64,000 nt of DNA from NCBI GenBank assembly GCA_038207585.1, contig JBBQZP010000012.1:39022-103021 (forward strand). The letters are read 5' to 3'. Position numbers and translations under genes: made by a program. Below, piece by piece: positions 8,785-16,696 of this stretch. The stretch comes from JBBQZP01 sp038207585. GTDB taxonomy: Bacteria; Pseudomonadota; Alphaproteobacteria; Rhodobacterales; Rhodobacteraceae. Position 1 is the first letter of the stretch, and each line of letters starts with the position of its first letter. The notes beneath the pieces were generated by a model. That model made no database searches and was not told the DNA's origin. It saw only the letters and a program-made list of their open reading frames with translations.

Positions 8785-9333
8785 TTACCCTTTCAACGCG
8801 GCATTGACCGCTGCCGTCACGCTGCGCGCATCGGCCTTCCCACCCAAAGCCGCCACCAGTTCGCGGGCGGTATCCTTGGCAACTTCGGTCACACTTTCCA
8901 TCGCTCCGGCGCGAATCTCGGCCACGGCCTTTTCCGATTCCGCAGCCTTGGCCGAGATATCGGCATCGGCCTTGGAGGTGGCGGCATCCAGATCCTTCTG
9001 GATATCAGCCTTGGCCGCTGCCACGATCTTGGCCGCTTCGGTGCGTGCCGCAATCAGTGCCGCGTCATAGGCTTTTTCGGCCTGAACCGCCTGCTGTTTC
9101 AGGTCTTCCGCAGCGGCCAGATCGTTGGTGATCGTGCCCGACCGTTCCGCCAGAACCGACCCGATGCGCGGCAAAGCCACGCGGGTCAGCAGCAGGTAAA
9201 TCGCGACCAATGCCACAGCCAGCCAAGCGATCTGGTTGGGCCATGTGGAGAAATCCAGCTGCGGCATGCCGACAGCATGTTCAGCCGATGCTGCCGCTCC
9301 GTGCCCTGCGGCCTCTACAACTTCCGTTGCCAT
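8785..9333 (-). CDS. F0F1 ATP synthase subunit b'
   Basis: 182 residues. Duplicated, diverged b-type stalk subunit (b', also named atpF2 or atpG). One membrane helix (NQIAWLAVALVAIYLLLTRV, about 33-52) is followed by an Ala/Lys/Glu coiled coil. The hydrophilic 25-residue start before the helix (MPQLDFSTWPNQ) is typical of b' in Rhodobacterales. It lies between atpE and atpF in the operon. Confidence 0.94.
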   Translation of the reverse strand: MATEVVEAAGHGAAASAEHAVGMPQLDFSTWPNQIAWLAVALVAIYLLLTRVALPRIGSVLAERSGTITNDLAAAEDLKQQAVQAEKAYDAALIAARTEAAKIVAAAKADIQKDLDAATSKADADISAKAAESEKAVAEIRAGAMESVTEVAKDTARELVAALGGKADARSVTAAVNAALKG

Positions 9334-9400
9334 TCACGCCTCCTCGTCATCTTTTCCGTCACGAACCGGGGCACCTGCCCCGGCCCGTCAGTGCGGGAAA

Positions 9401-9649
9401 TCAGACGGCGAACATCAACAGAAGCGCGATCAGGAACGAGAAGATGCCCAGCGCTTCGGCGAACGCGATGCCGACGAACAGGTTGGCCATCTGGCCCGGT
9501 GCTGCTGACGGGTTGCGCAGGGCACCGGCAAGGAAGTTGCCGGCAATGATGCCCACGCCGACGCCAGCGCCGCCAAGGCCCATCGTGGCGAGGCCCGCGC
9601 CGATGAATTTGCCCATTTGCGCGAATTGTGCTGCTGCTTCAAGTTCCAT
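9401..9649 (-). CDS. atpE: F0F1 ATP synthase subunit c
   Basis: 82 residues. Proton-translocating ring subunit with two membrane helices joined by the conserved polar loop RNPSAAPGQ (45-53). The ion-binding carboxylate is Glu65 in FAEALGIF, so a proton-type ring is expected; the flanking residues are not a Na+ signature I recognise. The glycine-rich first helix (GLGGAGVGVGIIAG) packs the ring. AAGGAG lies six bases before the ATG, fitting the high expression this subunit needs. Confidence 0.97.
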   Translation of the reverse strand: MELEAAAQFAQMGKFIGAGLATMGLGGAGVGVGIIAGNFLAGALRNPSAAPGQMANLFVGIAFAEALGIFSFLIALLLMFAV

Positions 9650-9694
9650 GGAAAGCTCCTTTGGGGATGGTAAGATCAGGTTAAGGGGAAAGAC

Positions 9695-10477
9695 CTAGTG
9701 ATGCGCGCCGCCAACAGCATCGCGCAGATAGACACAGGTCAGGATGGTAAAGACATAAGCCTGCACAACGGCCACCAGCAACTCCAACCCGTAAAGGGCG
9801 GCGACCGAACCGATGACAACAGGCGAAGCAACCGCCAGCGTGGCAAATCCGGCAATAACCTTGATCACCGCGTGACCGGCCATCAGGTTGCCTGCAAGAC
9901 GGATGGAGTGCGAAACCGGGCGGACGAAGTAAGAAATCACCTCGATCAGCGCGAGGATCGGCCGGATCGCCAGGGGCGCCGAGGTCACCCAGAACATGCC
10001 CAGAAAGCCGATACCGTTCTTGACAAAGCCCAGAATGGTCACGCCAAGGAACACCGCAAGCGCCAGAACCACGGTCACGGCGACATGGCTTGTCGTGGTG
10101 AACGACATCGGCAGCAAGCCCAACAGGTTCGAGAACAGGATGAACAGGAACAGCGTCATCACATAGGGGAAGTATTTCACTCCCTCGTGGCCGGTGACGT
10201 CTTCGACCATCTTGTAGATGAAGCCGTAAATCATTTCGGCAACCGACTGGCTGCGCGACGGGATGATCGCGCGGCGGCGGGTGCCCAGAAGCATCAATGC
10301 GGCAATCGCCAGCACTGCAATCGCCATCCAGACGGTGACATTGGTAATCTCGAACCAGCGGATGTTGGTGGTGCATTCGTTCAACGGCGTTGCCAGATCG
10401 TCGGCGCAGAACCAGCGCCGCACGACAAACTGATCCATCGGGTGGATCGCGAAACCGCTGCCTGCCTCTTCCGCCAC
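9695..10477 (-). CDS. atpB: F0F1 ATP synthase subunit a
   Basis: About 260 residues. Multi-span stator of the proton channel. The essential Arg sits in HSIRLAGNLMAGH (about residue 193) and the conserved ELLVAVVQAYVF helix is near the C-terminus. GTG 10477 is preferred because AAGGGG lies eight bases upstream. A TTG at 10483 overlaps the atpI stop (TTGA) but would have almost no spacing to the ribosome site. There is no ATG start, which is unusual for this operon. Confidence 0.95.
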   Translation of the reverse strand: MAEEAGSGFAIHPMDQFVVRRWFCADDLATPLNECTTNIRWFEITNVTVWMAIAVLAIAALMLLGTRRRAIIPSRSQSVAEMIYGFIYKMVEDVTGHEGVKYFPYVMTLFLFILFSNLLGLLPMSFTTTSHVAVTVVLALAVFLGVTILGFVKNGIGFLGMFWVTSAPLAIRPILALIEVISYFVRPVSHSIRLAGNLMAGHAVIKVIAGFATLAVASPVVIGSVAALYGLELLVAVVQAYVFTILTCVYLRDAVGGAHH

Positions 10478-10479
10478 GT

Positions 10480-10815
10480 TCAACGCCCCTTCTGTTCGGC
10501 TGGCGCACCAGCCTTTTTCGTTCCTGCCGCGATCTGCCGGGCGGTGCCCAGCATGGTTTTCACCCCGGCGGCAAAGCCAACCAGCGCAAAGATGATCAGG
10601 AAGAGGGGAATCGTGCCGAACACCCAGTCCAGCCCGTAACCGATGGAAAGGCCCAAAAGCATGCCCGTCACCAGTTCAATCACCATCCGCCAGGCCACCT
10701 CGCCCTGCGAGAATCCCTGCCCTGCCCCCGCGCGCTTTTCCGGCTTTCCCTTCACCTGTGCCAGCCGCGCTTCCAAAGCGCGCAGCCGGTCGGGATCTGG
10801 GTCTTCGGCCATCAT
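10480..10815 (-). CDS. atpI: ATP synthase protein I (AtpI/AtpZ family)
   Basis: 111 residues. Small two-helix membrane protein that in other bacteria helps c-ring assembly or Mg2+ supply. A charged N-terminal region precedes two hydrophobic segments (VIELVTGMLLGLSIGYGLDW and IPLFLIIFALVGFAAGVKTM). Two consecutive ATGs are at 10815 and 10812, with AAAGGG just upstream. It is the first gene of the F0 operon and sits directly behind a strong promoter candidate. Confidence 0.9.
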   Translation of the reverse strand: MMAEDPDPDRLRALEARLAQVKGKPEKRAGAGQGFSQGEVAWRMVIELVTGMLLGLSIGYGLDWVFGTIPLFLIIFALVGFAAGVKTMLGTARQIAAGTKKAGAPAEQKGR

Positions 10816-10838
10816 CGGCACCCTTTGGCAGTTGCGGC

Positions 10839-10867
10839 AAACTATGCAGGGGGCGGCCTTGAGTCAA
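10839..10867 (-). promoter_or_regulatory. Sigma-70-type promoter of the F0 ATP synthase operon
   Basis: On the minus strand: -35 TTGACT (10867-10862), 17-base spacer, -10 TAGTTT (10844-10839). Transcription would start near 10832, giving a leader of only about 15 bases before the atpI ATG, just enough for its ribosome site. Confidence 0.7.
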
Positions 10868-10990
10868 TGCGCGAATTGGGGCTGCGCACCAGCCGTATAG
10901 CATTGAAAAATATTAATATTATCAGACCTCCGTGCAATCAGTTTCGACGACACCCGGTCAGATCACCGCACAGACCGCGCTGCTGCATAT

Positions 10991-11006
10991 TCAACCAAAC
11001 GGTTGA
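10991..11006. promoter_or_regulatory. Palindromic operator candidate of the ArsR-type regulator
   Basis: A perfect inverted repeat TCAACC-AAAC-GGTTGA lies 31 bases before the regulator's ATG. A CAACC/GGTTG dyad in front of small ArsR-type repressors is a common autoregulatory arrangement. The position fits repression of its own promoter. Confidence 0.6.
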
Positions 11007-11037
11007 CCATACCAGCACACGCAGGCATCGTTGCGAC

Positions 11038-11373
11038 ATGACTGCCCCCCTCGACGCCATCTTTGCGGCCCTTGCCGACCCGACCCGCCGCGCCATCCTT
11101 GCGATGCTCTTGGAGGATGACATGGCCGTCACTGATGTCGCCCACCCTTTCGCGATGTCGCTGGCCGCCATCTCCAAACACCTTGGCGTGCTGGCCGATG
11201 CGGGCCTGATCACGCAGGAAAAACGCGGCCGCGTCAAATGGTGCAAGCTGGAGCCGGACGCAATGCGCGCGGCCTCGGTCTGGATGCAGGGTTTCGGTCA
11301 ATTCGAGCCGGTGAACCTGGATGCGTTCGAACGGTTTCTGGAAGCGGAGTTGAACGGGCCCGAAAACCCTTGA
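11038..11373 (+). CDS. ArsR-family winged-helix transcriptional regulator
   Basis: 111 residues. The fold is visible from MTAPLDAIFAALADPTRRAI through the recognition helix MSLAAISKHLGVLADAGLI and the wing EKRGRVKWCKLEPDAM. No metal-binding Cys-x-Cys set is seen in the recognition helix, so it is not an arsenic or cadmium sensor of the classical kind. It looks closer to the SdpR/YgaV type that often controls a neighbouring SRPBCC gene, but no such gene lies in this window. A perfect palindrome upstream suggests autoregulation. It is divergent from atpI. Confidence 0.85.
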   Translation: MTAPLDAIFAALADPTRRAILAMLLEDDMAVTDVAHPFAMSLAAISKHLGVLADAGLITQEKRGRVKWCKLEPDAMRAASVWMQGFGQFEPVNLDAFERFLEAELNGPENP

Positions 11374-11374
11374 C

Positions 11375-11430
11375 CCTTTCATTTTGATACAAATACCCTC
11401 GGGGGGTCTGGGGGGCAGACAGCCCCCCAG
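11375..11430. repeat. Intergenic repeat element copy A with a perfect 9-bp hairpin
   Basis: Begins right after the ArsR stop with CTTTCATTTTGATACAAATA then CCCTCGG, the same core as copies near 21.2 and 44.9 kb. It ends in a perfect stem CTGGGGGGC-AGACA-GCCCCCCAG (11408-11430). A shorter second copy of the hairpin, GGGGC-AGACA-GCCCC, is at 11471-11485, just before the end of the convergent matB gene. It probably acts as a bidirectional terminator. Confidence 0.7.
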
Positions 11431-11494
11431 CGCCTTCGGAAAAGACCGCCCGGCCCGTGGCCGGACTGGCGGGGCAGACAGCCCCCCGGCGCTC

Positions 11495-13003
11495 TCAGCC
11501 AACAAACCATCCGGCATATTCCGCCCGCAACGCCGCCTTCTGCACCTTGCCCATCGCATTGCGCGGCAGGGCGTGCAGCACCACCGCAGCCTTGGGTTGC
11601 TTGAACCGCGCCAGCCGGTCACGGATCGCACCCAACACGGCGTCAACGTCAAGCAATTCACCCGGCAACGGCACCAGCACCGCAAACACCGCCTCGCCGA
11701 AATCGGGGTGCGGCAGGCCGATCACGGCGCTTTCCAACACGCCCGGCACCTCATCCAGCAGCGCCTCCACCTCAACCGGATAGACGTTGAAGCCGCCGGA
11801 AATGACCAGATCCTTGGCCCGCCCGACGATGTGCAGATAGCCCTCCGTATCAAAACGCCCCAGATCGCCGGTGATGAACCAGCCATCGGGGCGCAATTCC
11901 TCGGCGGTCTTTTCCGGCATCTCCCAGTAACCCGCAAAGACATTCGGGCCGCGCACCTCGATCCCGCCCACATCACCTGCCGGAACCTGAACCCCGTCCG
12001 CCATGATCCGGACCGCGACCCCAGGCAGCGCAAAGCCAACCGTCCCCGCCCGCCGCTCACCCACATAGGGGTTTGAGGTGTTCATGTTGGTTTCGGTCAT
12101 GCCGTAGCGTTCCAGGATACGCTGGCCGGTACGCGCTTCAAACGCCACATGCGTTTCGGCCAGCAGCGGGGCCGAGCCGGATACAAACAGCCGCATATGC
12201 GACGTGGCATCTGCCGTCAGTGCCGCGTGATCCAGAAGGCGCGTATAAAACGTCGGCACCCCCATCATCACACTTGCACGGGGCAGCGCCGCCATCACCG
12301 CATCCGCGTCGAACCCCGGCAGCCAGATCATCGCGCCCCCGGTCAGCAGCGACGTATTGCAGGCCACGAACAGCCCATGCGTGTGAAAGATCGGCAGCGC
12401 GTGCAGCAGCACATCACGGTCGGTAAAGGCCCAGATGTCGGCCAGCGCGCGGGCGTTGGACAGCAGATTGCCGTGGCTTAGCATCGCCCCCTTGGACCGC
12501 CCCGTCGTGCCCGAGGTGTACAAAAGCGCCGCCACATCGCCCTCGCCCCGGTCTGCCACCTTTATCAAGGTTGGCTGCCCCGCCGCACGCTCTGCCAGAC
12601 TGCGGGTGCCGTCACCCGCCAGCGTGAAAAGCAGCGACTCGCGACGATCTGCGATCGGCCCAAGCGTGCCCGCCCGCTCTGGCGCACATATAAGGACGCA
12701 CGGCGTGGCATTGCCCAGAAAGTATTCAACCTCACTGTCGGTATAACCGGGGTTCAACGGCAACAGCACCGCCCCTAATGCCACTGCAGCCCCGTAAAGC
12801 GCCAGCGCCTCGGGTGATTTGGCGGTCTGCACTGCGATCCGGTCGCCGGGGGCGATACCCACCGACTGCAACGCATTGGCAAGCCGGGCGATCAGATCGT
12901 GAAACGCCCGGCCCGTGATCGTGGTGCCGTCGGGCAGGAACAGAACTTCGGTGTCGCGCTGTGCCAAAGGCGCAAACAAGGCATCATAAAGCGGATTGGC
13001 CAT
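11495..13003 (-). CDS. matB: Malonyl-CoA synthetase (AMP-forming acyl-CoA synthetase)
   Basis: 502 residues. Converts malonate, CoA and ATP to malonyl-CoA. The adenylation signatures LLYTSGTTGRSKGAM (P-loop-like), YGMTETNM, ITGDLGRFD and the catalytic Lys in RNAMGKVQK are present. The stretch HALPIFHTHGLFV, VMMGVPTFYTRLL and RYGMTETNMNTSNPY closely matches what I know of rhizobial and Rhodopseudomonas MatB, so malonate is favoured over a generic acid. The second of two close ATGs (13003) is chosen because GGGGA lies at good spacing. No decarboxylase or malonate transporter gene is adjacent. Confidence 0.88.
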   Translation of the reverse strand: MANPLYDALFAPLAQRDTEVLFLPDGTTITGRAFHDLIARLANALQSVGIAPGDRIAVQTAKSPEALALYGAAVALGAVLLPLNPGYTDSEVEYFLGNATPCVLICAPERAGTLGPIADRRESLLFTLAGDGTRSLAERAAGQPTLIKVADRGEGDVAALLYTSGTTGRSKGAMLSHGNLLSNARALADIWAFTDRDVLLHALPIFHTHGLFVACNTSLLTGGAMIWLPGFDADAVMAALPRASVMMGVPTFYTRLLDHAALTADATSHMRLFVSGSAPLLAETHVAFEARTGQRILERYGMTETNMNTSNPYVGERRAGTVGFALPGVAVRIMADGVQVPAGDVGGIEVRGPNVFAGYWEMPEKTAEELRPDGWFITGDLGRFDTEGYLHIVGRAKDLVISGGFNVYPVEVEALLDEVPGVLESAVIGLPHPDFGEAVFAVLVPLPGELLDVDAVLGAIRDRLARFKQPKAAVVLHALPRNAMGKVQKAALRAEYAGWFVG

Positions 13004-13207
13004 TCGCATTCCCCGTCATTTCATGGCGTTGCAACGTCTGAGGATTTCAGCAGCGCACAGGCTTAACCACCGCTTACCCGTTTCTTTCTGCGAAACACAG
13101 CGTCCACACCAAGCACGCAACCAGCACATTCTTCCCCCGCAAGCGCCGCAATCTGGCCCCGGTTGGCCCCGATACTGAACTCAACACGATAGAAACCGGA
13201 GGATACC

Positions 13208-13366
13208 ATGACATTCGCAAAAACCCTGATCGCCCGCTTCACCAGCCAGACTGAAGGCAAGGACGACCGCTTTGCAAAAAGCCTGAACCGGCTGGATCGC
13301 CATCAACCGGCCCAACCGAAATTTCGCAAGTTGTTCAGAAATCAACCTTCACACCGGGCAGCCTAA
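13208..13366 (+). CDS. Small 52-residue basic protein, unrecognised
   Basis: Opens MTFAKTLIARFTSQ and ends SHRAA. It is Lys/Arg/Gln-rich, with no membrane segment and no motif I know. A strong GGAGGA (13198-13203) lies four bases before the ATG, which is the main reason to believe in it. Its 3' end overlaps the end of the convergent mipZ gene by 32 bases, which is unusual for a real gene and lowers confidence. It is preceded by a 200-base gap after matB that otherwise shows nothing. Confidence 0.45.
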   Translation: MTFAKTLIARFTSQTEGKDDRFAKSLNRLDRHQPAQPKFRKLFRNQPSHRAA

Positions 13367-14141
13367 GGGCCGCGATCAGATCGCGGACCTCTTGCCGGGC
13401 CGCGATGTTTGAAAGGTTCAACTGATCGACGCCGGTATCTTTCAGGTCCAGCAGCGTCAGGCCGCGCGGGAACAACTCGCGAAAGATCACCCGTTCGGAA
13501 AAGCCCGGAACGACGCGGAACCCGATGCGCGAGGATAACTCCTCAAGCGCCGCGCCGACCTTTTTCTTGTTGTGCATCTGCTGCGCGCCAAGCCGGTTGC
13601 GCAGCACGATCCAGTCAATCGGCCGCAGCCCTGCCTGCGCGCGCAATTGACGCGCGCTCCACACCATTTCGGAATAGATCGACGGGCCGGTAACACGCCC
13701 GGTTTCGGGATCAATCCGTGCCAGCAGGTCAAAATCAATGAAACTGTCGTTCAGGGGCGTGATCAGCGTATCTGCCAGGGAATGCGCAACCTGACTGAGC
13801 CGGGTGTGCGAACCGGGGCAGTCGATGATGATGAAATCCGATTGCACCTCAAGCGCGCCGACGGCCGCTGACAAGCGGTGGTCGAAGGCGTTTTCGCCGG
13901 GGGCAAGTTCGCCCACCGTCTCCGGCAGATCGCGGTAATCGGGCACGGCCAGATCAAGGCCGGAACGGGCCAGATAGGCGCGGCGGTTCTCGATATAGCG
14001 GCCAAAGGTCTTCTGCCGCAGGTCCAGATCAAGCGCGCCGACCCGGTGGCCCATCCGCGCAAGAGCCGTTGCCACATGCATCGACGTGGTCGATTTGCCC
14101 GACCCGCCCTTTTCGTTACCCACCACGATGATATGCGCCAC
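13335..14141 (-). CDS. mipZ: Division-plane positioning ATPase MipZ (ParA/MinD family)
   Basis: 268 residues. Deviant Walker A NEKGGSGKSTT (about 9-19) with the signature Lys, then LDLDLRQKTFGRYIENR and the Walker B-like FIIIDCPGSHT. This order and length match alphaproteobacterial MipZ, which forms bipolar gradients with ParB and inhibits FtsZ away from midcell. A GTG at 14141 (MAHIIVVGNEKGG) is preferred, with GGGACGGAG upstream; another in-frame GTG is at 14165. It stands alone, as mipZ usually does, upstream of rpmE. Confidence 0.92.
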   Translation of the reverse strand: MAHIIVVGNEKGGSGKSTTSMHVATALARMGHRVGALDLDLRQKTFGRYIENRRAYLARSGLDLAVPDYRDLPETVGELAPGENAFDHRLSAAVGALEVQSDFIIIDCPGSHTRLSQVAHSLADTLITPLNDSFIDFDLLARIDPETGRVTGPSIYSEMVWSARQLRAQAGLRPIDWIVLRNRLGAQQMHNKKKVGAALEELSSRIGFRVVPGFSERVIFRELFPRGLTLLDLKDTGVDQLNLSNIAARQEVRDLIAALRLPGVKVDF

Positions 14142-14275
14142 TTGTCCGCTCCGTCCCTTGGGCACTAACGGCCCTTCTTTGACGGACAGCTATAAGCGGC
14201 ACCCCGCCGAAGGGAAAGCGCGAACCCAAACTGCGCCGCACGCATTTTCCGGGTGGTATCGGCAGGCCACAATGC

Positions 14276-14306
14276 AAAAGGCGCGCCCGAAGCGGACGCG
14301 CCTTTC
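14276..14306 (-). terminator. Terminator after rpmE
   Basis: Stem AAAGGCGCG/CGCGCCTTT (14277-14285 with 14297-14305), 11-base loop, followed on the minus strand by TTTTG. It lies 21 bases beyond the rpmE stop. Confidence 0.75.
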
Positions 14307-14326
14307 CATTCTCACAAAGCCTGGGT

Positions 14327-14548
14327 TCAGAACCCAAGACCTGCGTATTTGTTCTTGAACTTGGAGACGCGACCGCCGGTATCCATCAACTTGGCCGAAC
14401 CACCGGTCCAGGCCGGATGCGCCAGCGGGTCGATGTCCAGCGACATCTGATCGCCCTCTTTGCCCCAGGTCGTCTTGGTCTGGAACAGGCTGCCATCCGT
14501 CATTTTGACGTTGATCATGTGGTAATCGGGGTGAATGTCTTTTCTCAT
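14327..14548 (-). CDS. rpmE: 50S ribosomal protein L31
   Basis: 73 residues opening MRKDIHPDYH, the L31 signature. The zinc-binding CxxC of the long-known form is absent, so this is the zinc-independent (C-) version. An ATG directly before (14551) is also in frame; GGAGCGGA fits either. It is the last gene of the rimM/trmD/rplS translation block. Confidence 0.96.
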   Translation of the reverse strand: MRKDIHPDYHMINVKMTDGSLFQTKTTWGKEGDQMSLDIDPLAHPAWTGGSAKLMDTGGRVSKFKNKYAGLGF

Positions 14549-14559
14549 CATTCCGCTCC

Positions 14560-14943
14560 TTACGCGCCGGCGCCGGTTTTGGCTTTGTAATTCGTGTCTT
14601 CGACAATCCGGGCAGATTTGCCGCGACGGTCGCGCAGGTAGTACAGCTTGGCGCGGCGCACGCGGCCACGGCGCACAACCTCGATGCTGTCGATGTTGGT
14701 GGAATACAACGGGAAAATCCGCTCCACACCTTCACCGAACGAGATCTTGCGGACGGTGAAGCTGGCGCTGATGGTTGCACCACCCTTGCGGCCGATCACA
14801 ACGCCTTCGTAATTCTGCACGCGGCTGCGGGTGCCCTCGGTCACCTTGTAGCCGACTTTTACCGTATCACCCGCCTTGAAGTCGGGGATCGTCTTGCCGA
14901 GTGCCGCAATCTGTTCGGCCTCGATCTGCGCGATCAGGTTCAT
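14560..14943 (-). CDS. rplS: 50S ribosomal protein L19
   Basis: 127 residues. L19 sits at the 30S/50S interface. Recognised by FKAGDTVKVGYKVTEG, RVQNYEGVVIGRKG and a C-terminal RRGRVRRAKLYYLRDRRGKSARI. It lies immediately downstream of trmD, the conserved order in bacteria. Confidence 0.97.
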   Translation of the reverse strand: MNLIAQIEAEQIAALGKTIPDFKAGDTVKVGYKVTEGTRSRVQNYEGVVIGRKGGATISASFTVRKISFGEGVERIFPLYSTNIDSIEVVRRGRVRRAKLYYLRDRRGKSARIVEDTNYKAKTGAGA

Positions 14944-14991
14944 CGCAAGTCCTTTCCTATGCTCAGGGTTTGCCCCCGATATGATGCCGCC

Positions 14992-15825
14992 CTAGCGCTC
15001 TTGGTCTTCATCCGGGTCCCTACCGTGCGCCGCACAGTAAGCCCGCCAGAGATCAGGCCTGCGTTCTTTCGTCAGCCTTTCGGCCATCGCCTTGCGCCAG
15101 ACAGAGATTTTGGCGTGATGCCCCGAAAGAAGAACTTCGGGAATGGCACGCCCCTGCCAAACGGTCGGTTTCGTAAACTGTGGAAATTCCAAAAGCCCGT
15201 CCGAAAAGGATTCCTCCTCGGTCGAGCACTGATTCCCAAGCACGCGGGGTATAAGGCGGACGGTCGCATCAATCAAGGCTTGTGCTGCAATCTCGCCGCC
15301 GGTCAGGACAAAATCGCCAAGGCTGACTTCGCGCACGTCGTATTCGTCAAGCAACCGCTGATCCACACCCTCGAACCGGCCACACAAAAGCGTCATTCCG
15401 TCAGCCTGCGCAAGGGTTTGCGCCATGGCCTGCGTAAAGGGCGCACCGCGCGGCGAAAGGTAGATCACCGGCCAGCGATCACGCGGAGGCGTGCCCTGCG
15501 CTGCGGCATCCAAAGCCTTTGCCACCACATCGGCCCGCAGCACCATGCCCGCCCCGCCACCGGCAGGTGTGTCATCGACATTGCGATGCTTGCCGTCGCC
15601 AAAGGTCCGCAGGTCCAACGTCTCCAGCGCCCAAAGGCCCATATCCAGCGCCTTGCCGGTCAGCGACAGGCCCAGCGTGCCCGGAAACGCGTCGGGAAAC
15701 AGCGTGATGATCTTGGCCTGCCACGCACCCTTGACGGCCTGCCGTTCCATCAGATCGCGCGGTTTGGCCGAGGCGCTGATGCTCAGGCGGCCATGGGATT
15801 TGGGTTTTTCGGGGCTGTCGGTCAT
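14992..15825 (-). CDS. trmD: tRNA (guanine37-N1)-methyltransferase
   Basis: 277 residues. SAM-dependent m1G37 methylation that prevents +1 frameshifting. The trefoil-knot active site is visible in LLCGRFEGVDQRLLDEYDV and SLGDFVLTGGE, with the earlier DDTPAGGGAGMV loop. The catalytic core begins around WQAKIITLFPDAFPG. The ~30-residue N-terminal extension from ATG 15825 is common in Rhodobacterales TrmD. The C-terminal arm (GHHAKISVWRKAMAERLT) is intact. Confidence 0.96.
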   Translation of the reverse strand: MTDSPEKPKSHGRLSISASAKPRDLMERQAVKGAWQAKIITLFPDAFPGTLGLSLTGKALDMGLWALETLDLRTFGDGKHRNVDDTPAGGGAGMVLRADVVAKALDAAAQGTPPRDRWPVIYLSPRGAPFTQAMAQTLAQADGMTLLCGRFEGVDQRLLDEYDVREVSLGDFVLTGGEIAAQALIDATVRLIPRVLGNQCSTEEESFSDGLLEFPQFTKPTVWQGRAIPEVLLSGHHAKISVWRKAMAERLTKERRPDLWRAYCAAHGRDPDEDQER

Positions 15826-15865
15826 GGGCCTGCGTTCTAGCGGGGAACGCGGGCTTGGGAAATGC

Positions 15866-16687
15866 CTAGTTTTCGTCGCCACCCTGTGCCGGGCCGTCCG
15901 CCAGCCGGCGCATCGCGTCTTTCATCCGGCGCAGCAGGGGTGCGGGCAACCCGGCCTGATTAAGCGCCACAAACGCCGGGGCAAGATCATAGGCCGAGCG
16001 GCGGTTTTGCGGCGGGGCGGGGGCCAGCGCGGCGCGCAGATCGGCGGGCAAGTCGGTCAGGTCCAAAAGCGCATCTGCCGGACCCAAAGCGCGCCGCGCC
16101 GTGTCTTCCAGCGCAATCTCGTGAACCACTGCCGGAGCGACCGCCTTGCGCACGGCGACCAGAACCGGGGCGAAATCGGCGGCGGGTGCGTTGTTGCGGG
16201 CAAACACCTCTAACGGGCTGCGCAGATGTGCGTGTTTGGAAAGCTGCCAGTGCAAGGATTTCAGCCACGCGGCGGGCGCGCGGGTGGTGTAAAGGAAATC
16301 TAGCGCAACCGCCTTGCCCAAAGCCATCCGCAACCCGTCAGCCATGGCCCCGGCCAACGGGGCCGCCGCCGCATAATCGCGCAGATCCCGGTGCCCCGGC
16401 ATATGGCCCGACAGATCCTCGGTCGAGATGACAAGCCCCTGCCCCGGCGCAAACGCCATCCCCCCCGCCCAGACCGCCACCAACCCGCGCAAAACGGCAA
16501 GCTCTGCGGGGTCGGCATTCAGGGAAAACGCGCGGGCGGAATCGGCAATCTCGCGCAGGTCGCGGTTGCCACCACCCAGAATCTCTACGCGGAAATACGG
16601 CAGCAACGCCTCGCGGTTCAAAGCCAGAACAGATTGCAGGCTGGTCGTTCCGGTCTTGTGAAACCCTGCGTGAACGATCACCCGCAT
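15866..16687 (-). CDS. Sulfotransferase-like P-loop protein
   Basis: 273 residues. The N-terminal MRVIVHAGFHKTGTTSLQSV is a typical 5'-phosphosulfate-binding loop of sulfotransferases, and FLYTTRAPAAWLKSLHWQL fits the 3'-phosphate-binding region. The acceptor is unknown. It is placed between rimM and trmD, which in most bacteria are adjacent, together with a membrane protein gene ending 9 bases upstream. The two genes look like an accessory insertion into the translation block. Confidence 0.75.
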   Translation of the reverse strand: MRVIVHAGFHKTGTTSLQSVLALNREALLPYFRVEILGGGNRDLREIADSARAFSLNADPAELAVLRGLVAVWAGGMAFAPGQGLVISTEDLSGHMPGHRDLRDYAAAAPLAGAMADGLRMALGKAVALDFLYTTRAPAAWLKSLHWQLSKHAHLRSPLEVFARNNAPAADFAPVLVAVRKAVAPAVVHEIALEDTARRALGPADALLDLTDLPADLRAALAPAPPQNRRSAYDLAPAFVALNQAGLPAPLLRRMKDAMRRLADGPAQGGDEN

Positions 16688-16696
16688 CGGCGCGGA

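Noticed and set aside
10390..11037. Upstream extension of the ArsR frame over atpB/atpI and the promoter region
   Set aside because: It is antisense to atpI and crosses the atp promoter. The ArsR domain starts at ATG 11038.
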